Source of the DNA: Arctopsyche grandis
Lineage: Eukaryota > Arthropoda > Insecta > Trichoptera > Hydropsychidae
Length of the DNA: 64,000 nt
Assembly (NCBI RefSeq): GCF_051622035.1
Contig: NC_135359.1
Location: 16,181,501-16,245,500, forward strand
Direction of reading: 5' to 3'
Shown here in pieces: positions 12,291-23,992 of this stretch (the stretch's first letter is position 1; every line of letters starts with the position of its first letter). The notes beneath the pieces were generated by a model. It did not search any database. It was not told the DNA's origin and was given only the letters and a program-made list of their open reading frames with translations. Made by a program: the position numbers and the translations under genes.

Positions 12291-15200
12291 TTAATTAATT
12301 GTATAAAATATATGTATTTTTTACAACCGTATATATTCTCCATTATATGGATTCAACTATTGTAATATTAAATGATCTTTGAAAAGTTTTGTGAAATTTG
12401 TTTAATTTCAGAAAAAAACACGTAGTTTCAAATCAGGAGGAGGGGTGGGGTTATTAAGGTGCAAATAAACATACTTTATACCTAAAATGTCGAAAGTATG
12501 AAACACTAAAGAAGTAAAACTTTCGTATGAAAAATTTACTATTAGATAATGCTCAAGGAGGAAGAGGGGAAAGGAAAATTGGGGCAGGGAAAAGGATGGG
12601 GGGGGGGAGAAGGATAGACATCTTCCCCATCGTCCCACTAGTTTCGTGCAACTCTGCCGTCTTCGATGTCACCATCAAAACAATACGTAAAGAAGCTCCG
12701 AGATCTTTGATTTACATAGACAAATATTTTCATCGCCGCTTTAGAAATTTGACTTTGGAAAATGTTAAATTATTTTTTCGCCATTCTGAATGGGGTTCAT
12801 TGATACGTCATTATTTCTTTATCTGTATTCAAAGATATCACGACCAACGTGGGATGTGTTTTTCAGACGACGACAAGTGTGCTCCGTAGTAGGTGAGTCG
12901 TGAGTTTCTCACGATTGATAGTGCGGTGAGCTCAATTGGCGTCACAAAGGACTCGCCCGTTTTTCCGACAGCCTCATGATCGATTATCCAGCACCCCGAC
13001 GATCAGAATCCAGTGCTTGTACAAATTCGTGTATGTGTGTGTATGAACGCAATCAGTGTGTTGTGAGTGGCAGGCGCTCTGCTCCGCGCTCATAATGCGG
13101 CCGCTAATAATGAATCCGAATCCGCGTCGTCGGGACAAATTGGTTTTCTCTTCTATGACAGATTAATGCAAACGCGACCCCCACATCCTCCCAGTCCCAG
13201 CAGCGTACACCGAGAAACTTGTGTATTTTGAATATGATTTCGTAATCCTGAAATACTCGCATTGAAATAAACTACAGCCGCATGGCGCAGGGCGCTCACG
13301 ATGGAAATTTGAGCGCATCATATGAAATATTTCAATAATTAGGGATCAAATTGAAAGTCTCAAGAAATCACAAACTTCATGTGACTTAAATATGTATGTA
13401 TGTAAAAAATGAAGTATTTTTGTTTCCATTGTAAATTTGTATATATCTCATACTAGATTTTTTTATTTATTTATTTATTTATTTACAAATTTGCCATAGT
13501 GACTTTACAGATCAACTCCAAGTCGACACTATGGTTATATAAAAAGGAAATTAATTATTATTATATTATAATAATATTATATATTAATTAAAAGACAAAT
13601 ATGGATAAAACAAATATAAAAATGCAAAAAAAAAAAAAATAGGCGACTAAACGTCAGTCCTCCCACATGAACACATTGGTGTGCCAATGCATAAATGCGG
13701 GATAACGGAAATTCAGTCACCTATTTATATGAAACTACATATGTATATACAATTATTTGATTTAGAATCGCCAAATTTCGTATACTATTATATTTTTATT
13801 ATAGGTACTTAAATCAAAGACAGTTTTTGGTTTTCAAAACCGGGTAAAGAAGTACCAACATTTCTGAAAAATTTCCGTGTTTTACAAGTTTTAGCAGGAC
13901 CAACGCCATGCGAATTTGTTGGCTAGTTCATAATAAAATAAATAAAAACGAAACAATAAAAATATGTAAATATTATCATTACAAATATATGCGATAAAAA
14001 TTCACAGTTGACAAGAATAAATTTAATCGCTTTGTTCTAATTTATTCCCCTTCTTTAACGAATATTGATTATTTCAAATAATTCTGATAACTAGTGATTG
14101 GGTATTTAAATATGCTATAATGTTGCCATTATATTTTTTTAAACGGAAACAAACCTCATTACAAATTTACAACACAAAAGTTTCTAAAAATTAATAACAA
14201 CAATGAGAAAAATGATCAAACAATAGAAATTTAAAGCAAGAAAAGGTTCAATATGAAGGAGAATATTGTTAAAATAAGGGCAAGATCTATATAAAAAGGA
14301 ATAGTTGGTATTAGAGAATAATCTGAAATAATGAAGAATTACCAAAGAATATTGGATATTGGAATAGGATCTTACTTAATAGATAGGGATGTCATCACTT
14401 TCATATGTCATCACTTGCAATTGACGATCACGGAATTGACCTCTCACTTGAATTAGGGTTAAAATAGTATTAATAATTCATCTCAATGTACATACAATGT
14501 TCGATATTGCATCTGAGATAAATCGGAATAGTGTTCTATCTATTGCATCAATATTTTCCAATGTAGAAAATTCATAAGAATTCAACAAGAGATGCGGATA
14601 TCGATTCTAAAAAGAATTTTAGCACAGTGATTTTAATTTAATTTTATGTCATATTCAGTTACTAGGTAGATTAGCACTATTAGTGCTCTGAACAATATTT
14701 TAGATGATTTTATGTGTCACTTCAATCGATGTGCGTGATTTTTTTATTTGATTTTAAACAAAAACGTGTTTAAATTCGAAAATCGATGGATGGCCATGGT
14801 GCTGACATAATATGTTGAGCGATAGTTGTCGATTTGTACCAGTCCAGAGCATTTGTACAAATTGATAGGACTGTGCACCAGACCGGGTTCATCTGTCGAT
14901 TACAAGTGGTGGCCTCCCCAGCGTCAGTACCGCTCCGCGGTGACATTAATGATATATTTCCACTTAACACCGCACAACTCACAACTTTGTTCAGACGAGT
15001 GTTGTATAAGGTTACAGCGGCTCACGCTGAAAATATAAGGGTAATATTCACTATGTCTATGACAAGGTACTAAGTTGAGTGTTATATATATGCCGAGATT
15101 ATCGTGATCAATACTTTTCATTAGGTCAAATTATTTTATTATGAATGTACTTTTGATGAATAAATAAAACATTCATGAATTTAAATAGACGAACTTAAAT

Positions 15201-15539
15201 TATATAGCATCCTTATCTAATGGGTAGGTATTCTATTGTATTTATATATTTTCTATATGTTTTAATTTTGATTGTTAAAATAAACTTTAAATTTGATGCA
15301 CTGGATAAATAAATTGGATTTAATAAGATAATTTTTCGTTAGCAAGATCTTTGTACATATATACCTATATTTCAGCAGCAGTTGTGTGTCTCATTCCTAA
15401 GGATCGTGATCGTGCAAAATTTTTCTGCCTGATTAGCTGTTTTTATTTGTTCCATTTGTTTGATTCGACCACACAGAGGGCTGTCAATATGTAAATATAG
15501 GTAGAAAAGCCTGTCGCAGCTCATATTTGATCGGTCCAA
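12291..15539. other. non-coding stretch with GC-richer island 12590-13330
   Basis: There is a G run at about 12598-12607. The island 12640-13330 is clearly less AT-rich than its flanks and has CGACGA/CGCGTC-type sequence but no convincing exon. A (TTTA)n tract lies at 13461-13483. A 120-residue frame at 12527 has no domain. Confidence 0.25.
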
Positions 15540-15830
15540 CGTGTCTGGGCAATACCTCTTCCTCTTTTTCCCTCCACACCACCGACCACAACCAGCTTTT
15601 CCAGGCCTCTTCGTGCTATGCGATTAAATAACTGGAGAATGCGTATCAGTTAGATCATGGACAGCTTGTTCTTAATCTTGATTTCCTCAAGTCCATATCT
15701 TACCATCTTAGGGATTCTTATCATTCACCCCCAACATTGCATCTCAAAGTTAATTCTTCTTCCATTTGCTGCCTTCATTGTCCACGTCTCATCCCCATAC
15801 AGTCAGACACAAAAAAATAAGACTCCTTAT
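15540..15830 (-). repeat. RTE-like LINE relic, minus strand
   Basis: On the minus strand the frame reads LYGDETWTMKAANGRRINFE and then MQCWG, matching the YGxETWTLxxxxxxRLxxFExxCWRR block of insect RTE-type LINE proteins. It has several stops. It is adjacent to, but independent of, the MITE at 15841. Confidence 0.7.
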
Positions 15831-15840
15831 GAGTTATGAC

Positions 15841-15972
15841 TAGAGGTAGGACCAGAAGCGTGCCGTTTATTGTTCAATTGTTGTAAATGCTTTGTAAAAA
15901 AGGTTCGGCAAACCTTTAACAATGAATTTACAACATTTGAACAATGAACGGCGTGCTCTGGGCCCGGGATTT
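15841..15972. mobile_element. hAT-type MITE, TAG-end family
   Basis: A 132-base element flanked by exact 8-bp direct repeats GTTATGAC (15833-15840 and 15973-15980). The ends are TAGAGGTAGGACC and (reverse complement) TAAATCCCGGGCCC. The interior is nearly palindromic (TTGTTCAATTGTTGTAAATG against CATTTACAACATTTGAACAA in reverse). An 8-bp duplication and TA(G) ends fit the hAT superfamily. Confidence 0.75.
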
Positions 15973-15980
15973 AGTTATGA

Positions 15981-18919
15981 CGGATCTTGGTGAATAATAA
16001 AAAAGGATGCTATTCGGACGTGCTTTTTGCAAACAAAAAAAATGGTTTAATATTGTCAACCATGCTTTTTTTCTCTCTTGTTTTTAAACTAAGCGAGAGG
16101 TCTGTTGTTATTTAAAGAGCACCAAGTCTAGTAATAGCTCTGCCTTCCAAATCGTCGATAGCTTTGACATTGCCGCTTTCGCTATTACAAAGATCTATTT
16201 ATATGTACAAATGTATGTATTTACTTATATCCAAGGCCGCCGAGAGGAATCCCGGGTCCTAGAAAATATACATAATTCTGAGCCCTATGTATAAAAAACT
16301 AAAAAAATAAATCTTATACATATATGCAAAAAATCTATCAGTACTATTAGAAAAATACATATGTATACGTTGGTTGTTATTTTTTAAAGTAATCAAATAA
16401 GAAAGTATGATATGTATAACAGGTACGATTTCACATGGACACAAAAAATGCGTGGATCGGAAAATAATAATCATTTTGCATTAAAAAATGTATGTATTTT
16501 TATGTAGAATAATATAAAATATCAATATCGGCCATTCGGACATCCCGACACGAGGCTCCTCAAATACAATACTTCCCTCAAACATACCATGGAACATTAC
16601 CGGCTGGTCGGCCCCGTTTATGTACATATATCTGATACATTAAGCTCCCATTAAAAATTAAAAATATCATTCTTCGTCATCTTTCAAAAATAATGTTTAT
16701 CTTTTAATATTACAATCACTTTCGAGGGTTTGAAAGTTTGAGTAAATAAAAGCTTGTAAACACGTTAGAAAGACGTCTTTGAAGAAACTCTTAAACGGTT
16801 TTAAATAAAATCGTTAATTTATTCTTCTTGAATGTGATTAGGATTTAGTGGATATGAAAAAATCACTTTTAGATTGAATTGTGATTTTTTTATTCGGTGT
16901 GTGTTGGATGCACGCTGTGTGCAGATTTCGAGTGCAATCTTGGTAGACGTCGCGCTTTGATTGGTTAGCTGGAAAACGCTCCGACGAATCCCGTTTTGAG
17001 ATTTATCTTTAAGCGTGAATGTATAAGTGGATCGGAACTCCTTACAAAGGGACTCCGGCTTCCGGCTCGACGTCAGAAGCCGTAAGTTCGACTTCCGGTC
17101 CAAATTAAATCGGCGTGGACAAGGCGCCAAACGCACAAACACTCCGGTTAGACGCTCGTTGCGATTCGCCAGACGGTTGTCGAGATTGAAATCGCAAATG
17201 ACGTGAATAAATGATTGTTGAACTCGCGTTCGGGGAGAGGAGATTCAAAACGAAAAATATTTTCAGCGTCATCTATTACCAGTCTAAATGTGACGAGCAC
17301 CGTAATAAATGTGGAAGGATACAAATTTGACAGATGCTTTCTATAAAGCTTCCTACGTTTAGTTCTATATACCCATTACATCTACATAATAAGCACAACG
17401 TTTCAAATAGGTATACATTGACGTACAAGTCTCACAAATATTCAGTAAAACGGTACACCATTTTTTAAAGCCTTTAAAATCACAACTTACAACCATTAAA
17501 ATGAGATTATTATGTACTTATTGAAAAGCTCGGTGGTTTAGGTTTATATACAAAACATAAAATGTATTTTATATATATGTAGGTACATTTATTGGAGTTT
17601 AGATTAGTTTGAAATACACATGTGCAAATTCAAGGAAGATTTAATGAACTCGTTTTTGTTTACATATGTATGTACATTTGAGGCCGTAATGTCATTATGT
17701 ATTTTGAAAGATACCCATGCAATTGCCTTTAAATGGTACAGATTTTCTATGACCATTGTATGAGTGTAATATATATATTGTACTTTTACAACAAATTTAA
17801 CAGTAGGCACACAGTGTACAACAATTGAATTTCTAGACCTGCTACAACTCTAAATAATGTCAACAATCAATTGAAATGCTATCTGTTGTTATCTGTAACA
17901 ATGCACACCAATTCGTGCAAAAAATCAATGCAATCAATCGATTTCTATGCTCATTAGTTTGGTACCCGAAGCACCGACTTTTTATTTACGAAGTTTATAA
18001 ATATTTTTTTTTTATGAAATTACATTCGACTTAGTTTATAATTTGAAGCTATTATATGTATTTTTGGAAGAAATATAAATAAATTCATTACCAAGCCATT
18101 TGAATTGAACTCTAATTTGCGACAGATGTCACCAATAATGTGCTTAAGATTCAAATGTACATACATATGTATGTACATTATACCCGTTTTTAATAGGACG
18201 ATTGAAAAATTTCGATATTTATCGGCGTTCTTGGTTGATTCTCTGTTTATTTTCTTAAATTATATTTAATAATTATATTGTTATATTGTAAGTACATATA
18301 TAGAGATAAGCTAACTATCTAGTAGATCGATAGCGTAGTAAATTCCGCAATTAAGTTTTTTTAGAACTCTCCATTATATTTTTCTTCATTTGAACGCTAA
18401 GGAGAGTATACGGTATGTGAAAGAAGCGTAATCCTATATATTAAAGAGCTGTGAAAATAAATATCTAGACACTTCATTGCTTTCACTTCTCAATTTTGTT
18501 GATATTCGTATACATTCCAATTAGCTACATAGAAATCGTCAAGGAAATAGAAATTTTCACCTTAAATTAATGATCGTTGATTAATCTCGGAAGTGGAAAG
18601 TTAAAAAGGTACATTTTGACAAGGTTTTTATTAGTTTCATCAAATGTGTTCGCAAGACATTCCTTCCTAAACCCGCCCGATCGTTTTGAAACTTTGCCAT
18701 TTTTTGAGATTTGATTTATTATACATATGTGGGTACATGCATATTTCAATGTAATTAAGAAAATTATTTAAGTTTTAATGGTATTTGTTTATGTATAGTT
18801 TTGGACCATTGTTACATTACAGGAAGAACATAAGAAATATGTCTACATAAGAAAACAAGAAAATAAAAATACATAAGAATAATAAAAAAAGCAAAAAAAT
18901 ATGATAAATAAAAGAAAAA
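15981..18919. other. non-coding stretch; GC-richer patch 16860-17290
   Basis: A 107-residue minus-strand frame in the patch lacks any domain. A 26-base perfect palindrome AATGTACATACAT/ATGTATGTACATT lies near 18154-18179. A motif at 16231-16270 (CCGAGAGGAATC, CGGGTCCT) recurs at about 63071-63094, probably a transposon scrap. A segment at 18618-18715 is similar to 1526-1618, marking another unnamed repeat. Confidence 0.25.
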
Positions 18920-19264
18920 TCTACATATAAAAATGAATGTCTGTTTGTCTGTCTGTCTCGTATAGGCTTCTAAACCACTCAACCGATTACGATGGAATTT
19001 GTTGTATGCATGTCCGGGAAGCTTACTGTGAAAAAAAACTTGAAAAAATCTCTTAATAATAATATTCGTAATCACGATTTTACCGAAGCTAAAGTTTGAA
19101 GCGCCATTGTGTAGTCAAGGAAATGTGTTCGTTGGTAACTACGTTACCAGTTGGTTTATGACGACACGGCTTTGAAGACTTTGTTTTTCCGACAAATGGG
19201 AACAGGAACGGGAACGGGAAAAAAATCGCCCAAAAACGGGAACGGGAACGGGAATTGCATGCGT
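18920..19264 (+). mobile_element. Helitron family H2, 3'-truncated copy
   Basis: It begins A|TCTACATATAAAAATGAATG, then TCTGTCTGTCTCG and CAACCGATTACGATGGAATT. It continues to a GGGAAC-type array (19199-19256) and stops inside GGGAATTGCATGCG. The intact copy at 39660-39933 shares this order and shows the missing 3' end. Confidence 0.6.
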
Positions 19265-20290
19265 ATGTACATACAAATTAAAATATGTATGTGAAAAAAA
19301 AAGCAATAAAATTAAATAAAAAATATCAAATAAACAGAATTGTAAAGAATGTTTTGCATCCACAGCCTGCACCAATATACATATTATTATGTACAGTATA
19401 TGTATATACATATGTATGTATATAAATACATACGTATGCACCAGCCATAAATATAATACATAACATTCCCGAATCTAAGAGAGTGGATCAAAATTCTACT
19501 CACACATACATAGATACACACTGCGCTCATCTAATTATGAAAATAATGATGAGCGCAGGCTACCAGACAAATATTATATTTATAGCTGGTGCTTACGTAT
19601 GTACATACATATTTATGTATACTGTACATAATAATATGTATAGAAAAGATCTCATTCAGGGATGACAGCAATGATGCCATTAATAAATCGGATGGCTCCT
19701 AGAATAGAAGAACTTTGATCATTGGATTAGAAAATTTAGGGAAATATCTTGCATCCATCGCAAGTTACACGGTTAAGTACATACATATATAATTTATTTG
19801 TTTATTTGTACAGATAAAAATAAATAAATTTACCCATTTCAGTAAATCATATAACATAAAAAAATAATAATAAAAGAAAGCAATATCAATAGAAAAAGTA
19901 ATGAATAAAATAATATGTGACATACTTATATGAAAAAGTCTACTTACCTACATTGTATAATCATACACCAAGTCAATCATCCGTTAAAAATTTTTGGTTT
20001 TTATTCATATAAAATGTTTGCGATTTTATATAAATACAATTACGAAATCACACGTTTACTATGTATAAATGTATGTACATTTATAAGTATCATACTTGTG
20101 TATCTTTATATATGTATGTACTTACGGAAATTGATTTGAATTAATACAATTCGAAAATACGTATCGATAACCGATTGTTGGTGGTCCCGTTATATTGTAA
20201 AACGCCGCTCCGCAGCGTCCCATTGTGACTCGGAAGCGGTAAACAATAGCGGGCCGCGGTCACAAAGCGGCCTCTTCCCATTTCGATTCA
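19265..20290. other. AT-rich region upstream of the Sox gene
   Basis: The stretch is AT-rich with TACATA simple sequence. The last part (20170-20290) is GC-richer (CCGCTCCGCAGCGTCCC, GCGGGCCGCGG) and immediately precedes the Sox-motif cluster and promoter, so it is likely regulatory. Confidence 0.3.
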
Positions 20291-20425
20291 CCATTGACAA
20301 AATAATAATAATTCACAATGTGCGCGTAACAATTTTATTCATTTCACAGCGCAAACACAAATGACCATTGATGGAGACCGGGTAAATATCATATTATAAA
20401 CGACAGTCGAGAGCAACACCAGTCC
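20291..20425 (+). promoter_or_regulatory. Sox promoter region with Sox-like motifs
   Basis: Within 80 bases there are four Sox-like cores: CATTGAC (20292-20298), ACAATG (20315-20320), AACAAT (20329-20334) and CATTGAT (20366-20372). A TATA-like TATTATAAAC begins at about 20393 and an initiator-like CCAGTCC at about 20419. This would give a very short 5' leader before the ATG at 20442. Alternatively TTCATTTCACAG (to 20349) could be a splice acceptor in the 5' UTR. A 12-codon upstream frame starts at 20361. Autoregulation by a Sox protein is an inference. Confidence 0.4.
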
Positions 20426-20441
20426 ACGACCAGTCGTGCTG

Positions 20442-21104
20442 ATGTACATGGAAGCCCAAGTGCAAGAAGTGCAGCAGCAGCAGCAGCAGAGACACATCAA
20501 GAGGCCCATGAACGCTTTCATGGTATGGTCCAGGCTGCAGAGGCGTAAGAAGGCTGCCCAACATCCGAAGATGCACAACTCAGAAATATCGAAAAGGTTA
20601 GGAATTGAATGGAAACTACTTACAGAATATGAGAAAAGACCGTTCATAGACGAGGCCAAGAGGTTGCGATCACAACACATGATGGACCATCCCGACTACA
20701 AGTACAGACCTAGAAGAAAACCCAAGCCGAACGAGACAATCCCAATTAATCCCAAAGCAAATCCGATCAAGATCATCGACACCAGTACTCCACAGGTCCA
20801 GAACGAGACGGTCAACAATCAAACATATTCGTCATTTTCTTATGTAGACTCTTTAGATTCACTTTCGAGGGGTTTCTTCAGCTCGCCACCATCGACTGCA
20901 GGAGTACTACCTTCGATCCAAGGACCTATTTATCCTCCGGTTCGTTTGGGAGTTGACAAACAACATTTGCTTCCTCCGTACGCTAGTCTACAAGTTCATC
21001 AGCAGCACGCCATAATCAGGGCTTATCAGGACCTTCATGTCTTGCAGCAACCACCGTCAGATCCAGCGAGATTTAATTCTTATCATGGAGTATTCTATAC
21101 ATGA
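20442..21104 (+). CDS. SoxB-group HMG-box transcription factor
   Basis: The single-exon gene encodes 220 residues. An in-frame stop at 20397-20399 leaves ATG 20442 as the first start; ATG 20448 (two codons in, with G at +4) is an alternative. A short N-terminus carries six glutamines. The HMG box spans residues 18-96 with RPMNAFMVW (21-29), [13 protein letters not shown] (42-54), [13 protein letters not shown] (64-76) and the SoxB-type [14 protein letters not shown] end. The box bends DNA at (A/T)ACAA(A/T)G sites, and SoxB proteins act in the nucleus in neural and segmental patterning. The box ending and lack of introns resemble the insect Dichaete/Sox21 set, but AAQH in place of the usual AQDN-like residues and isoleucine 55 where alanine is usual make it divergent. 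The tail (97-220) is rich in Pro, Ser and Gln and ends HGVFYT; I recognise no further domain. It could be Sox21a/b, Dichaete or the SoxB5-type gene. Confidence 0.92.
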   Translation: MYMEAQVQEVQQQQQQRHIKRPMNAFMVWSRLQRRKKAAQHPKMHNSEISKRLGIEWKLLTEYEKRPFIDEAKRLRSQHMMDHPDYKYRPRRKPKPNETIPINPKANPIKIIDTSTPQVQNETVNNQTYSSFSYVDSLDSLSRGFFSSPPSTAGVLPSIQGPIYPPVRLGVDKQHLLPPYASLQVHQQHAIIRAYQDLHVLQQPPSDPARFNSYHGVFYT

Positions 21105-21193
21105 TTTGAATGTGAGTTTGATCCTTGACAATATATGTATGTATAAGTTATATCACCAAATTTTCATAGGATTGCGTTATAAAACTTTTGATC

Positions 21194-21199
21194 AATAAA
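21194..21199 (+). terminator. polyadenylation signal of the Sox gene
   Basis: An AATAAA hexamer lies about 90 bases after the stop codon. It is followed within 6 bases by the TTAA target site of the piggyBac-like element, so the cleavage site probably lies inside the inserted element. Confidence 0.55.
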
Positions 21200-21208
21200 C
21201 TTCGTTAA

Positions 21209-22412
21209 TAACACTGAGCAACAAAAAATAACGTTTGTTACTTAAGTAGAGACATCGATCGTTACTAAATTTGACTAATTAAATCCGAATATGACAATGA
21301 TTTTTGTTGGTTTCTTCTCGTTCATATGATATGAGCGTTTAAAAATTGCGCAATTTTTACAGTTTTTTTGGATTTCACAAGCTTTAACCTTTAAATGCTG
21401 AGCCCAAATCTGTTGTTTTCGTGCAAAGCTGATATTCTTGTCCCATGTTCTGTCTCGCGTCTAGACATTGACTGTGTTTGTATGTGTGTTTACCTGCATT
21501 CTTGAGTAAAGCAGGCTATACATTACATATATTTATTCATTATTTTCGTAAAAAAATTGTTGCAGGTGAACTTGAAAATTTTTTGTTCGTATAATTAGGA
21601 TTCATTTTTTTTAAATCTTTTTATCGACAACCGCTATCGAATTATATTTCCGATTCGCCCTTAGCGTTCCAGTAACATATGTCTTTTTTTTACAACAATG
21701 ATTCCGTCAATGGAATACTGTTGCAGTAATTGTGCATAAACAGTGAATGGCTTTGTACACCTTTTTCCTCCATCAGTTTATGAACAACTTTATTGGTGTG
21801 GTCTTTGCCACCTAATTCTGTATCAGCAGAACCAACATATACAATAATCTTTAATTCAATTCAAAATCTAGTATTGTTGCGCCAAAAGTGAATATTTTAA
21901 TCGATGTCAGATGTTTTTTTTCTATTTATTGTGATTTTATTGTATAAAAATACTTTTAATGATTTAAAAAAAAAAATTTTTTTTTTCGTAATATTATGAG
22001 CTTATTTCTTCAATTTTTCATTATACCGCGTTTATTAAGGTTTTATCTCGATATATTTTTTTATTATCTGAAAAATATGTGACTTGATTCCTTACTCTCT
22101 TTTGGCATAGCAATACTAGATTTCGTGTTAAAGACTGTAAAAGTCAAAAAACTGTCAAAATTGCGCATTTTATTTAAATGCTCACATCTCATAAACGAAA
22201 GGAAACCAAAACAAAAATCACTGGCATATTCGAATTTAGTGGGTCAAATTTAATAACGATTGAATAGTCTCCTTTCATTTTTACTTTATCTATGTACTTA
22301 ATAACAATAAATGAAGTTTTATGATCACGCAAAAATTCAAACTTGAGATTTTGACTGATTTGAACACAGAATCGATCACTGATTACGTTTCATTTTTCCT
22401 TGCTCGGTGTAA
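21209..22412. mobile_element. non-autonomous piggyBac-like element
   Basis: Both sides carry TTAA (21205-21208 and 22413-22416), the piggyBac target. The ends are TAACACTGAGCAA and, reverse complemented, TTACACCGAGCAA. Further inside, long subterminal segments are inverted copies of each other (TGATTTTTGTTGG with TGATTTTTGTTTTGG; GCGCAATTTT on both sides). No transposase frame remains. A related left half lies at 50908-51310. The TTAA duplication supports piggyBac; the terminal bases differ from the usual CCY start, so assignment is by target site. Confidence 0.7.
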
Positions 22413-22416
22413 TTAA

Positions 22417-23984
22417 TTGAAATAAACATTTTTTTTTATTTCCGTATTATATGTTTGTATATGTACATATTATTGATCAAAAATACAGTTTGATAACTGA
22501 AAATTTACGTATAAAATTTGGCAATAAAATAATAAATAATTTCTATAAATGTCAAAATTGACAATGTTACTCACAAACGTGTTAAAATAATTTTTAAAAC
22601 AGTGTTTTTGATATTCTAAATAAGTTATATATAAATCTAATCTCACTCACATCTTTCGAACATTAATACAGTTTGCATTTTTCATTGATTCGACTGACTT
22701 TTCCTAATCAGTATCAAAAAATTTAGATCCACTTGCACTCCTATTCAATGCATCGGTGAAACTGTCGGAAAATTTAGTAAATAATAAATCCAATGAATGA
22801 ATGAATGAAGCGTGAATTCACAATAGTTTAAAATCGGTCACATACCTACATAATATATGTATATAAATGTGGCTAAAATCATCCCTTCATTTGTATGAGT
22901 TTAGTATTTCGTACACACGCACGATGTAATATAATTGTACGTTTTCATTATAGTGTGAAATTACGTGTATATTGTGTGTCGATTGTGGATAGCGCAATAA
23001 AGTAGTGTTAATTACAAAGCGAGCGACCGGTGGTGTAAACGTCGCATAAGTGGACAACAGCGAGCTTCAATTGATGGCACTTCCTGCTTGCCACCATGAT
23101 TATTAACAACAAATAATAATGGCACGCACATGATTATCACAGGCCGCTGTTTGCATCATTATTACACCATTGTCGAATTCGATCATTATTTTTAAATAAA
23201 AAAGGACGATAATGCTCGTCATTTTAATACAATCCACAACAATAGCTCGAATTGGTATGAAGTCGGTTAAAATATTCAATTCACAACACTTTACTGTGGA
23301 TTGTGAATGCATATAATTATCATCATTATCATCATAGTCAGTGTTGCGCCATCCATTGCGTTTAATCGTCAAATCTCGTCTATGCTTACCTATGTAACCT
23401 TTCTATTTGCCAAATTTACCATTGGACGTTGTGCCCCACATTGTCTATAGATCTTTCCAGTTTGATCTTTACTTTCTTCTGCATCCCATTAGGAACAAGA
23501 TGAGCACTTTATTTGTTCATCTGCTTTTATACATATGTTTCGCTCGTTCGATTATGTCGGCCATCACATTCCGATATCATTTTTTTAAAGCCAGTTTATG
23601 TATTGTATATTAAGTAATTTAAAGTTTTTTTTTACCATTAAAAACCAAATATTATACATATATATTGTACATATATGGGAGTTGATCGAGGTGAATGAAT
23701 ATGGATACCTTCATTAATTATTAGCAATGTGACAATACCAATACCATCATGGATGCCATAAAGACGCAAATATATGTATGCATTATTCACACTAGCAATT
23801 GATTAATATGCCATAGTGATTTTTTTACACATACACTTTGGAAAAAATTCGTTTAGACATTTTTTTTAGACATATGTACACTTTGAAGTGAGTAAAACGA
23901 GTATGAATACGTACGTAAATAAATTGTGAGTAATACAAACAAAAAACGTTAATATATTCGTGTATCACCTTCATATACATATAT
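22417..23984. other. AT-rich non-coding stretch
   Basis: No gene is recognised. The patch 22980-23100 is slightly GC-richer. The short frames at 23103-23613 have no recognisable features. Confidence 0.25.
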
Positions 23985-23992
23985 ATGTATAT

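Noticed and set aside
12527-12889. 120-residue frame after the G run
   Set aside because: Low-complexity start, no domain, no homology that I recognise.
16819-17142. 107-residue minus-strand frame
   Set aside because: No domain, no splice or start context; probably chance in a GC-richer patch.
20339-20680. Minus-strand frames over the Sox gene
   Set aside because: Shadows of the Sox coding exon; they contain poly-Leu and poly-Cys from the CAG run.
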